The notes beneath the pieces were generated by a model. It was not told the origin of the DNA. It did not search any database and saw only the letters and a list, made by a program, of their open reading frames with translations. Positions 22,402 through 32,840 of a stretch of 64,000 bases of DNA are shown one piece after another. The position numbers and the translations under genes are program-made. Numbering within the stretch: the stretch's first letter is position 1; each line of letters begins with the position of its first letter. Source of the DNA: Hortaea werneckii. Its lineage: Eukaryota; Ascomycota; Dothideomycetes; Mycosphaerellales; Teratosphaeriaceae. The DNA lies in contig JBAOKB010000074.1 in NCBI GenBank assembly GCA_037044905.1, positions 893,866 through 957,865 of the forward strand, in the 5' to 3' direction.

Positions 22402-23937
22402 ATGGGAACTTTGATCTGCCAGAAATGTCGGACGCCACTCAGTCCAGACTCGTCCCTGGAACACCTTAATCCTGCTTCCTTCAAGATCCTCGCTGAAGCT
22501 GCACCGGCCTTGGAACCTCGAGCGCCAGACGAGCCGCGATCAGCAGCGGCGAAAGATAGGAAAAATCAGTATGAAGAAGCCTCATCGCAAGCGGGCTCGC
22601 CTTTGCAGCGTCGGAATATATCTGCCAGCCAGAAGCCAAGTGGCAAAGCACATGCGCCACCTGACATGAGCTATATAGATGTCACGGAATCTCTCATCTC
22701 GCCTGAAGGGCCCGGTGAAGTGGTGAGCCCGCCCTCAAAACCTCGATCTGGCTCCAGCAAGAAGTCTTCCGAAGATGGCGGGAGTGTCAAGAAGAAGAAT
22801 GAGCCTTTCAGCAAGCAACTGGAGACGACTACCAGACTGTTCGAAATCCTGTCGTCCAGATCTGATATCGATCATCCTGTTTGTACTGAATGCACCGACC
22901 TCTTACTGTCTGGTCTTCAAACCCGACAGCAGGGCGTTGTGAGGGAGCGGGATGCTTACGTCGACTTCTTGAAGCGCGCGCAGCAGGATGTGCCGACCGA
23001 CGACGACAAAGCAGTCACTAAGCGCGATCTCGAGCGTGCACGAGAGCGGGAACAGAAGGCATTAGAGGAGCTCGAGGCTCTTGAAGCGGAAAAGGCGCGT
23101 ATGGAGGCCGAGATCGCTGAGCTCGATGTTGAGAGTGAAGCGCTCGATTCTGAAGAAGCATCCTTTTGGCAGGACCGCAACGCTTTCCTCACCGAGCTTA
23201 ACGCCTTCCAGGAAGAGCGGGATAGTCTTCAGACGCAACTCGCGCACGACACGAAACTTCTAGACACGCTGCAGCGCACGAATGTGTACAATGATACCTT
23301 CACGATTGGCCATGATGGCGTATTCGGTACCATCAATGGCTTGCGTCTCGGTCGACTTGCTGATCACCCTGTTGAGTGGAGCGAGATAAATGCGGCATTA
23401 GGTCAGGCTCTTCTGCTGTTGGCTGTCGTAAGCGAGAAGCTGGGCTGCAAGATCAGGGGCTACAGGCTCGTACCGATGGGAAGTACGAGCAAGATAGTCC
23501 TTGAAGAGCCGGAGGCTGTCACGACCGGGGCTGGGAAGAGCAAAGGTACTGTCCATGAGCTTTACTCCTCAGGCAACCTGCCCTTCGGTCTTGGCGCTTT
23601 CTACGGTGGATTCGACACGGCCATGATAGCATTCCTGGAGTGTCTCCGTCAAGTAGGCGAGCACGTTGAACGAAAATCAGCCTCGAACTCTGACGGCACT
23701 GGAGGCAACTCCCCGGCCAACAGCCCTCGACCTGGCATCAAAATGCCATATGAAATAACGACAAGCAAGGATAGTGGCAGGATTGGCGGACTGAAGGTCC
23801 ATCTCGGCGGCGTCGGAAAGGAAACCGAGTGGACAAAAGCATGCAAATACCTACTTACTTGCTGCAAATTCTTGCTCGCACATGCTAGCCATGTTGGCAG
23901 CCATGGTGGGCAGTACGACAAGCGGGAACAGAAGTGA
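22402..23937 (+). CDS. ATG6: Beclin 1 / Vps30 (ATG6) autophagy protein
   Basis: Subunit of the class III phosphatidylinositol 3-kinase complexes that start autophagy and sort vacuolar proteins. One intact exon of 511 residues. Seen in order: an N-terminal zinc-ribbon-like CQKCRTPL, a disordered Ser-rich segment, a second Cys pair (HPVCTECTDLLL), a coiled coil (roughly residues 185-295, ending with TQLAHDTKLLDTLQRTNVYND), and the evolutionarily conserved BARA domain (FTIGHDGVFGTINGLRLG, then VEWSEINAALGQALLLL, FGLGAFYGGFDTAM, and the C-terminal WTKACKYLLTCCKFLLAHAS). The length matches fungal Atg6. No introns and no frame breaks. Confidence 0.97.
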   Translation: MGTLICQKCRTPLSPDSSLEHLNPASFKILAEAAPALEPRAPDEPRSAAAKDRKNQYEEASSQAGSPLQRRNISASQKPSGKAHAPPDMSYIDVTESLISPEGPGEVVSPPSKPRSGSSKKSSEDGGSVKKKNEPFSKQLETTTRLFEILSSRSDIDHPVCTECTDLLLSGLQTRQQGVVRERDAYVDFLKRAQQDVPTDDDKAVTKRDLERAREREQKALEELEALEAEKARMEAEIAELDVESEALDSEEASFWQDRNAFLTELNAFQEERDSLQTQLAHDTKLLDTLQRTNVYNDTFTIGHDGVFGTINGLRLGRLADHPVEWSEINAALGQALLLLAVVSEKLGCKIRGYRLVPMGSTSKIVLEEPEAVTTGAGKSKGTVHELYSSGNLPFGLGAFYGGFDTAMIAFLECLRQVGEHVERKSASNSDGTGGNSPANSPRPGIKMPYEITTSKDSGRIGGLKVHLGGVGKETEWTKACKYLLTCCKFLLAHASHVGSHGGQYDKREQK

Positions 23938-24069
23938 TCCGCTTCAAAGCTGTCTGTTAATGCGCAAACAATGGACGACCATTAGCACGGCGGGCTTTGT
24001 TCCGGCGGGGTCTAGGTAATATTGAGGGCGGCAAAGATTCAAGCGGCAGCTGGCGCCATCAACAATAAA

Positions 24070-25067
24070 CTACTGTGACATCGGCTGATGCAATGAGTGC
24101 GCTCTCTCATACAACAGTTCCATCAACTCTGCGGTCTCGCGATCCAGATGCTCTACTGGTTGACGAAAGTCGATACCGCCATTCGGGCCAGCTTCTAAAC
24201 ACTGCCCGCTGAGTTTCCGGTCGAGTATCTTCTCGAAGGCGTTCACAACTGATGACATGGGCGTCAATAGCCCTTTGGCCTCTAACTTCTCGTAGAAATC
24301 TTCTGTAGAGATGGAGGTCCGGACTACGTTTGGACAAACGGCATTGAGCGTGATGTGCTCCTCGGGAAGGTAGGCACCGTATGACCGGGTCAGGCCTACT
24401 ACGCCGCTTTACACGATGTTAGCTTGGCCCTTGGACAAAATAGCACACGGTGCTTACTGCTTTGCTGCTGTGTATATGGGAAGAGCTACGGAGGCAGTCA
24501 GCATCGTTCATAGAACAGCACAGTTTTGCTCCCCACCTACTCGGTACACAGTAGAAGCCGCACACTGATGCTGTGACGGCAACTACAGAATTGCATTAGC
24601 AATATACTCCCTCATCTTTAACGGTGGCCAAACAACCTACTCTTCCCTCTCACCCCTTCCTCATCTCTTCCCTGCCTTCTCATTTGCTGCACTGCCAGAC
24701 TTACAGTGTACGTCACGCCATACAAGTCCACATCCAAACATGCCAAATCCGGCTTCACGAAGCCTGTACTTGTCGGATCGTTTGGGATGCTTCGTCTCTC
24801 ACCAATCCCCGCGATGGGACAGACGAAATCTATCCGCCCTCCGAGATCTTCCAAAGCATGTTGGAATGCTTTCTTCTGGGAATCCCATGATGCTGCGTCG
24901 ACCTCATAGGCATTCACTTGAGGTCCTAGTACAGTTGCGACGTCTTTCGCATGAGCATAGTTGAGGTCTGCTATTGCTACTTTATAGCCGCGGTTGACAA
25001 GCATTGTTGTCACGGCACGTCCTATGCCGCTGCTGCCACCGGTGATATACGCTGTCTTTTGAGGCAT
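24070..25067 (-). CDS. Short-chain dehydrogenase/reductase
   Basis: NAD(P)-dependent SDR of the classical type, similar to 15-hydroxyprostaglandin dehydrogenase-like fungal enzymes; the substrate is unknown. Four exons: 25067-24641, 24582-24541, 24485-24458 and 24406-24070. Seen: the cofactor loop TGGSSGIGRA at residues 9-18, an ADLN acidic residue after strand 2 that suggests NAD preference, an IAGIG segment, the catalytic Ser in TASVCGFY, the active-site YTAAK split across the third junction, and CPNVVRT after the active site. About 274 residues. All junctions keep phase once the four exons are joined. No frame breaks. Confidence 0.88.
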
Positions 25068-25722
25068 TTTGGTGTACTTGCGAAGTAGTTGTAAGATCAG
25101 TTGTGTCTGACGAAGGAGAGGAGGTATATAGCTTTAAAGTGAGGGGAAGCAGTTTGGGAGCCGAGTTCATCCGGGGATTGCACGACATATTCAGTTCTTC
25201 TTGCAAATTGAATATATTCTCTTAAGTTTATCGCACTGCCAAAAGGATTTTCTGAGCAAATGGATAGATCACGTATCCTATAGATCATGAATCAACGCCA
25301 TCTTTTTGTATGCTTATACGTATCTATATATCTATATCGATATTGTCTTTTGAATGTTGCCGAATGTTCTCTGGAATCCTGCTGGGTGAGGGTGTGATGG
25401 TGTATCCGTGAGATCAAAAACCGCTCAGCATTGTTCACTGAAGGTTACAACGAAGTGATCATTACATGCATTCACGAAGAGCAATTGTCACTCGGGTGTT
25501 GTTACCATGTATCGTTATCGCCACATACCGCAGTTAACCGTTGCGCGCTTGCCGGGAGAAGCTCGGCAGCCGTTGCCCTCCCGGGGTCGGGATTCAGGAA
25601 CTAGACGCCAGACGGACGCGTCTTCCTTCGCAATTGCGCTTCACTGAACGCGTCTTCCCGCTTCGACATCGCTTGGACGGCATGAGCACATCGCACTTGC
25701 AGCAGCAGCACTAAAGCAATGG
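25068..25722. other. divergent promoter region between SDR and SCM3
   Basis: A 655-bp gap between two divergently transcribed genes. The first part is AT-rich, with ATCTATATATCTATATCGAT-like runs near 25318-25342; the second part is GC-rich with short pyrimidine tracts. Both promoters should lie here. No frame of note. Confidence 0.45.
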
Positions 25723-28700
25723 ATGCCCGCGATCATGTCGCAGCCTTCAACCCACCATGTGGAGAGTGTTGCACCGAACGTCATGCAGCCGGCGGATCCA
25801 TTTCAGTGGCCTGAGGAGAGGCCAGACGACGATGCGAACGCGCAGGACGACGAGCAGACGCAGGAGAGTGCGGAGGACGATGATGCTGCATACGATAGCG
25901 AGTTGGAGAGGAAGCGGAAGAGCAACGATGCCATCTTGAAGAGCCGATTCGAGGACATCTTTGAAAAGTACGAGCGTGACTTCTCTGGCGTGGGTGATGA
26001 GATTGATCTGGAGACCGGCGAGATTGTCGTTGATAATGGTCACTTGGAGGGTATGGAGCACGAGGGCGACCCGGGCGAGAGTGCCTCCGGTCAGTTTGTC
26101 CGGGCATTTCAGGAAGACCTTGAGGAGGAGGGAGATTCAAGCGAAGGCAGTTCGGAGGATTCCGAGAGTGAAGACGGAAATGCGAACGATGTCGACGATC
26201 CAAGGCGCAGAGGCGATAGCTTCGGCGTTAGACGAAAACAATCCACCGAATCAGTCGATCACCAGAGTACAAGCGCTTCGGACCCTACGATGGACCCGTT
26301 TCTCCAGCAATTGACTTCTGCTGCTCATGGATATGGCAAGACCGACGATGCTTCGCAAGGAAGGCTTCCACCAATCAAGTATCACGCGAAGGAAGTGCAA
26401 GTCCGTCGGACGACAGCGGCTCGCAGACCTCGGCTTCTTTCAATGTCATGGAGCTCCGGCTGTCAAAGAACGCATGGCAGCATTCAGGTCTAAGTCCAGT
26501 CGAGGTCGTGATGTTGACCCGGAAGCTATCCAAGCTCTTGGTATGAGCATCGCCAACCAAATTGCTCAATTCATGGGCGCGAACGGCAAGTCAAAGAAAC
26601 GAAAGCGTGAGAAGAAGCGTGAGGATCCAGCGTGGGCTTTTCCGGAGTTGCCTTTGGACAATCGCAGCAGAACTGTGGTTTCGCCACCGCCCGCACGACC
26701 CTATCTCGCTCGGCTTTCGTCAGCCATCTCTCCTCAGCAGCCAAAGAAAAGATCAAAGAGGACAGAGCCAAAATCATCTCTGTGGGCACCGGTCACGCAT
26801 CCAAAACCGCGCAAGATTCCAAAGAGAAAGAACAAGGCGAAGGCAGACGGGCAACCGGGTGCAGACACTGAGCAAGCAGAGGTGTCCGAAGTGGCAGCAC
26901 CAGACATGAATACGGGCTCCAACCTCAGACAATGCTATAACTGCGAAATCCGGGTCACAACCACCTGGCGAAGAGGACCGGATGGAGACCTTTGCAACGC
27001 TTGCGGTATGTACTATTACAGGTACGGCCTAATGCGACCATCTCGACCGAACACGCCGGAATCCGAGTCAGAAAATGAGGCGCGCGATGCATCCCAATAT
27101 TCTGCAAACACCTCCGCCGGATATCTGGCTCGTTCAGCGCACCTCGTCCTATTCGCTTCACAGTTGAGGAGGATGCCCTCATCATCAAGCTCAAGGAAAT
27201 CGATCACAAGTCTTGGGAAAAAGTCAGCAGTCATTTGGAAGGCCGCTCAATCTATGCTGTACAGTGTCGTTATTCCAAGATGCTTGTTGGAAGACCCACC
27301 GCTGGCCGCGATGCGCTGATCGAGCAGGGATTCTCTTTCAACAAGGAAAAGGGCGAGACGCGCGAGGGCGGCTTCACTGCACAGGATGATGAGCTGCTTG
27401 TCCAGCTGCGAGAAGAGCATGAGATGGACTGGGCGAGCATTGCGGAGCGCCTGCCAGACCGCACCGCTGAAGCGGTTGAAAGTCGATATAACCTTCTTCT
27501 GGGCAGTCCAGCTCCAGGCCCGGATGCCGGGCTCAAGCAGAGCAGGCGAAAATCAAAAGATCCGGAGCGACCAGACAAACATATGCGCGCGTATTCGAAG
27601 GAGGAAGACGACCTGCTGCTCAGGCTGCGCGAAGTCAAAAAGCTTCCTTGGCAGGCTGTCGCGGAGCACATGATCGGCAGATCCGGTCTTGCCATCCAGA
27701 AACGATATGTTAGGCTGCTCGAGATTCGCAAGGGTATCGTATCGAAAGGGGGAGATGATCCGTTCGCTCACATCTTCCAAGAAGCTCCTGCTGTCGACGC
27801 GGAGGACGAAGCCGCTGCATCAGCTGAGCCGGAGCTGAAATGGCGGAATGAGAGATTCAATGCCCACTCAAGTCTCACCCTAGCCGAGGAACGGCTGCTT
27901 CTGCGCTTGATAGACGAGCAGGGTCTTGAATGGGAACAAGCTGCCAACAAATCCCTGGCCGCTCTGTTCAGGTTTTGCAGTCCCGTTACGACCTTGTACA
28001 TGACCGCATCGACCGCGAGGCCGAAGCGATTACACTCATGGCTCAGCCAGATGTCTACGATATTCCTTACTCAGAGTCCTACCCAGCCCCGCAGCCAGAG
28101 CCACGTGTCACTTCCATTAAGGGCGGGAAATACACTGCTGCTGAGGACAAGCTGATTCTCAGACTGAAAGGGGAAGAAGGTCTAAGCTGGGAGGATATCG
28201 CGCTTCAATTGCCATGGAGATCCGCGGCATCGCTCGAAGCAAGATGGAAGAAGAACTTGAGATATGAAGATGGATTCGAACCGGAGAAGGAGGACGTCGA
28301 TGAAGGCGCACCGAACTCAAACCTGAATGACAGCGGATTTCACGAAGGCAGCAGTGTGTCAGGACCTCTTGTGACGGCGATCGACCCAATGTTGGATTCA
28401 GGTGGCTTAGGCCCATCCATTGAAGCAAACGAAGATGATACCACCGCCGAGCGTCGCGATAGTGAAGAACGTCGGGTTTCCCTTGGACCTTTAGAACCCA
28501 TTACGGCTCAGGCAAAACCCGGCTCACGATACTCGGATCAGGAACGTGACATTCTCATCAGGCTTCGAGACCAAGGATTTGAGTGGGGGACAAATAGCTG
28601 CCCAACTTCCAGGAAGAAGCGCGAGCTCCGTGTACATGTTCTGGCAAAACCATGTCGGACCCAGGGCTTCCAGAATGAAGCAGCAATCAAGCTCAAAGCA

Positions 28701-31416
28701 CGCACGGCAAGACAACAACAGAACTTCCAGCGCTGCTGTTCATACAAGCGTGGCGGCCACCGAGCAGGACCGTCTGCTGCCCTTGCGTTCTAGTAAGAGG
28801 CCCAAGAGAAGGGAACTGCGAAAACGCCACGCTCTGCGTATGGAGAAACACCCCTAAAATCGCCCGAAGCATTCATACGTCCGCTGAGTATGGTTTCTCC
28901 GGCGAACAAGCTTGATGTAACAAAGGAACCGGTAAACCTGTTCCATGATATGATCAATTCGACGCCTGAACAAGGCGGCAAGAGACTCCCTCGTATCACG
29001 TCTGGACGATACTATCTAAGTCAAGTAGATGGAGCTCAACAGCACTCAGTTCGGCGCTCTCTTCTACCAAGTCCTTTGCCCCGGTGAACGATGATCATGA
29101 TTTTGATATATTATCACTACAACCAAGTCCGTCGGCTCCACAGTCGCGAGTATCCGCAAACGCTACTGGGATTGTTGAGACTCAGCGCGGCTCTGCCGAC
29201 ATTCCATTAGGATCGGCAAGAGACACTGTTCCTGACTATGTCTGGGGCGACGAAGACGAGCTAGCAGCGCAATCAGACGACGAAACACCGGCCGGAGAGA
29301 GTGGCGATGAAGTGCTTGGCGATGGGGCAGATGAATTCATGCCGGAGTCTCATAGCACGCCAAAACCTTCTGTGATTGCCCAGCAAGCAAATTCGGATGA
29401 AGAGCAGCAAGGTGCCATTGCAGGCGACATGCAAGAAGACCCGCCACCTTTCACACCCCTTCGACCCATGTCTGGCAACGCAGAGAAGGCACCTACATCT
29501 GCGACCCAACAAGATACACCTGTCGCGATTCCGACTTCACCACCTATTACATACTGCACACCAGCCCGATGGAACCAACAGCAACAGTCTATGCCGTACT
29601 TTTTGGCTTCGAACGCTCCTATGCAAAGTCCCGACATTCATCAAGAAATGGAGAAAAATGAAGGCGAAGTACCTGGATCTGATGCTACCGTCGACGATAA
29701 TGTCGTTTCACCTCAACAACTTGCTGCAGCATCAAGATCCAGAAGATCAGCTACTCCGACCGAAGATGCTAAGGCATCGCAGCTGCGGACCATGCCATAT
29801 CGGCGGTGGAGTCGGCGGAAGACGCGATGCCAGATCGCCTCCCTTCGCCGCCAGGTGTAAGCCTGGGTATCGACCAGCCGCCTCCATTTTCCTGGGCAGA
29901 GCTCGTCACAATGGCCCTCAAATCCAATCATGACCGCCGTCTACCTGCGCGAGACATTCAACGTTACTTGGAAGGCAAATTCCCGTATTTCAGGGGATGC
30001 GGTGAAAGCTGGAAGGACACGCTCCGGAAGTTTTTGGACTCTACGGGTGAGTTTGAAAGGCAAGGAGAGGCTATTACAGCACCATGGACTTTTAAAGGCA
30101 GGAAGTCTCGAGTGTGACCAAGTCCAAAAGACGGTCGCCGAGGAGAAAAGCTGGAGGACGCAGACGCAAACAAGGGACCTGCAAGTGCTCCCGCCGAGGA
30201 GGCTCTGCAGGAGGAGACCCAACAAGACGAAGATGCGCCTACGCCGACGGCGCTGTCTGCTTCTGCTCTCGACAAGGCTGGCGACTTTGACGTGCCTCAC
30301 ATACCTGACCATGATCCCGACCCCGCGTCACAATCGAGGGCGGAGTCACCACCCCAACTTCTGGTGCAAGCTGTGGCAGACTCAGGCCGTAATTCCCTGG
30401 CGGATGAGAAACAGACCGATGCGACAGACCCACTGCCACAGTCAGCTCCTTCGGCTTCCGGTGATGGCCAGGACGTCCCACCAGCCAATGCAAACGACTA
30501 TGCTCAAACATACGAGGGCAACGAGGATGTTTCGCCTCACCCGGCACAGTCTCCGCCAAGATCCAAGCCAAAACTTGGTCGTCCTCGCAAGCATCCACCA
30601 CGAGATCCAAACAAGCCAAAAAGGAAATATGTCAGAAAATCGAAAGACGCAGGTCCGGTGGAGAAACCACCGAAAAGGAAGTATGTTCGGAAATCGAAAG
30701 ACACAGGTGCAACGGAGAAGCCACCAAAAAGGAAGTATGTGAGGAAAGTCGAAGGACGCAAGTGCATCGGAGAACCCACCAAAAAGAGCGAAGAAAGCGA
30801 AGACCAGCGAACCGGATCCTGCAGCTGCACCACTCGATGATGAAATGGTGGACTACGACATTCCGCACCTTGATACCAGCCCTGTCAAGCAATCGTCGTT
30901 GTGGGATATAGGCGGTTTCGAAGATAAAGCACCTCGTAAAGGCAATGTCAAGGGCAAAGCTCAGAACCCTTCGCTCAGCAAATTGATCGCCCACACAGAG
31001 GTCCCACACACCAGTCGCGCTGGTGATGGTCTCAACGACAATTCGCCTAGCAAGTCAGACGCAGGGAAAGAGGTCCCGAACTCCTCGAGTGAGCCTTCTG
31101 TGCTCTCCCCGGACAAGACAGATCCCTCTCAACCCGTGGAATATGACTTCCCTCAGCCACTTCCAAGCGTGCACCCTCCAGCCCCTCCATCTTCTCTCGA
31201 TTGATACAAGCCAAGAAGTCTTCGCCGCCGGTTCGTTACGGCAGCTCCGCAACGCCTAAAAAGGCCAGCTCTTCTTTGCCTAAGAAGCGGAAGAGAAAAT
31301 CGGGCATAGCACCTAAAGACAGGTCGAGGAGCACCAGCCGTGCCGCGAGTGGTAGACGCCCGGTGCGTACGTCGGCTGTTGAGATTGCGGATTCTGAGGA
31401 CGAGTTGGCTATGTAG
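25723..31416 (+). CDS. SCM3: SCM3-type CENP-A chaperone fused to GATA, Myb, forkhead and AT-hook DNA-binding modules (many frame breaks)
   Basis: Scm3/HJURP delivers the centromeric histone H3 variant. The N-terminal Scm3 domain is clear (about 25912-26055: RFEDIFEKYERDF, then DEIDLETGEIVVDNGHL). Downstream I read a GATA-like finger at 26933-27040 (CYNC...CNAC, followed by GMYYYRYGL). Six Myb/SANT-like repeats follow, near 27145, 27370, 27590, 27868, 28127 and 28525 (e.g. FTAQDDELLVQLRE, YSKEEDDLLLRLRE). Next come a forkhead-like winged helix at 29878-30040 (PPFSWAELVTMAL, FPYFRGCGESWKDTLRK), an AT-hook (GRPRK, about 30577) and Lys/Arg repeats. About 1,890 residues. About ten frame changes without introns occur (near 26400, 26450, 27120, 27945, 28590, 28830, 29050, 29830, 30750, 31200), plus an in-frame TGA at 30115. 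Large SCM3 proteins with fused Myb, zinc-finger and AT-hook modules are known from filamentous fungi. That all pieces form one gene is inference from order, strand and lack of gaps. Confidence 0.78.
30616..30785 (+). repeat. Three tandem KRKYVRK-type repeats inside SCM3
   Basis: Three consecutive units of 51-54 bp each encode P-K-R-K-Y-V-R-K followed by SKD(A/T)G and an acidic linker. The third unit is cut by a surplus G near 30750, after which the SKDA reading continues in the next frame. Basic repeats next to the AT-hook suggest DNA-backbone contacts or a nuclear import signal. Confidence 0.75.
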
Positions 31417-32138
31417 TATACGGATTCTAGCACTTGACCGGGCATTTTTGCGGCAAACTGATTTGTGGGAGTATGCTTGATGCAGGAATGGGAAGTGCAG
31501 ATGCTCATGTGAAGACTAGAAGTTCTGCCTTGACAGAAAGTTACGAGATATGCAGAGTACGATAGGTATTTGACAATCAACTTCAAAGCATGTACAGATT
31601 CAGAGACATACGCGCCCGTCCTTGTTCCTTTGTTAGGTATTTGTTCAGTGCCTCGTTGTCGCCTTGTCCGTGAATATATATATATTTCTTTTCTGTCAAA
31701 TTAGGACTGCTCTGCAGACTCCAGCCATTTCCCTGAGGTTAACCTTGCGAGAACAAATGAAGCCCTCGAGACCTTAAAGTGTGAAGCTTGTCTTTAGTTA
31801 GAAAAGTGGTAATTAAGCTTCTGTTCAAGCTTATTATTCAGAAGCATACAATGCAAAAAGTAAGCTGTCCCAGCCGAATCTCCAACTGAATCCAATTCAT
31901 TAACGAGTATGTGTGCTATGTGAGTCATGCTCATCTTCACAACTCCAACCCTACATCTTTCAAGACCACAGATATAAGCAACTGGAACCCGACCCAATCA
32001 ATTGCCATCGTGAACAACAGGGTCCATACACTTGAACCCCGACGGCGGCAAGAACATCACAACCACTCTTCCGCCAGGCCACGTTCATCAACAAGAGTAG
32101 ACCACTGCATCCCAAAGGCCACTCACAGGTATCTGGCC
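31417..32138. other. intergenic region
   Basis: The 3' flank of SCM3 and promoter of the GNAT gene. AT-rich, with a short ATATAT run at 31674-31684. The reading frame of the GNAT gene is open upstream to 31911, but those residues show no conserved pattern. Nothing else seen. Confidence 0.4.
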
Positions 32139-32666
32139 ATGTCAGACTCAAATCCCTTCACCATCTCCCCCGCCAAAACGCAAGAAGACCTCCTTGCAGT
32201 CTGCCAGCTCTTCGAGGCCTACGCACTAGCTCTCGGCATCGACCTGAGTTTCCAGGACTTCGCTTCGGAAATAGCGACTCTGCCGGGCAAGTACTCCTCA
32301 CCGACTGGCTGTCTGTTGCTTGCGCGCGATAGTGCAGGTCGGGGTGTAGGGTGTGTAGGGCTCAGACCCCTGCCTGTCGATGAAGACGACGGTGACGATG
32401 ACGATGATATGGCCGCCGGGGTTACGTGCTGCGAGATGAAACGTTTGTATGTTGATCCTAGTCAGCGGGGGTCTGGCCTGGGGAGGCTGTTGGCCGAAAG
32501 GGTTGTTAGTGAGGCTAGGAGGATGGGGTATCGGAGGATGCGTCTTGATACTCTGCCGTCGATGCAGTCTGCTAGGGCGCTTTATAAGGCGTTGGGGTTT
32601 AGGGAGATTGAGCAGTACTATCGTACCCCAATTGATGGCACGATCTTTATGGAGTTGGAGTTATAG
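32139..32666 (+). CDS. GNAT-family N-acetyltransferase
   Basis: One intact exon of 175 residues starting MSDSNPFTISPA. The GNAT fold is clear: CEMKRLYVDPSQRGSGLGRLLAERV is motif A, with the acetyl-CoA pyrophosphate loop Q-R-G-S-G-L-G. Motif B follows as MRLDTLPSMQSARALYKALGF, then REIEQYYRTP. An acidic insertion (DEDDGDDDDD) interrupts the core before motif A. The pattern resembles the small soluble acetyltransferases of unknown substrate found widely in fungi and bacteria. The ATG at 32139 is preferred over the upstream open frame because conserved sequence starts there. Confidence 0.88.
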   Translation: MSDSNPFTISPAKTQEDLLAVCQLFEAYALALGIDLSFQDFASEIATLPGKYSSPTGCLLLARDSAGRGVGCVGLRPLPVDEDDGDDDDDMAAGVTCCEMKRLYVDPSQRGSGLGRLLAERVVSEARRMGYRRMRLDTLPSMQSARALYKALGFREIEQYYRTPIDGTIFMELEL

Positions 32667-32840
32667 GTATGGGATGTAAAACAATTTATACCATTGCGTC
32701 TGGTTGCCCATGCGGTTTGTATCTAGAATGCTCGCTAAGACGCACCAAAATCATTATCCACTCTACCACAATTTATAATCATCACTGCAAGTCATCTGTC
32801 TTCCAACAATCCAATCTCCTCCCTCCTATGCGGCAAGATC

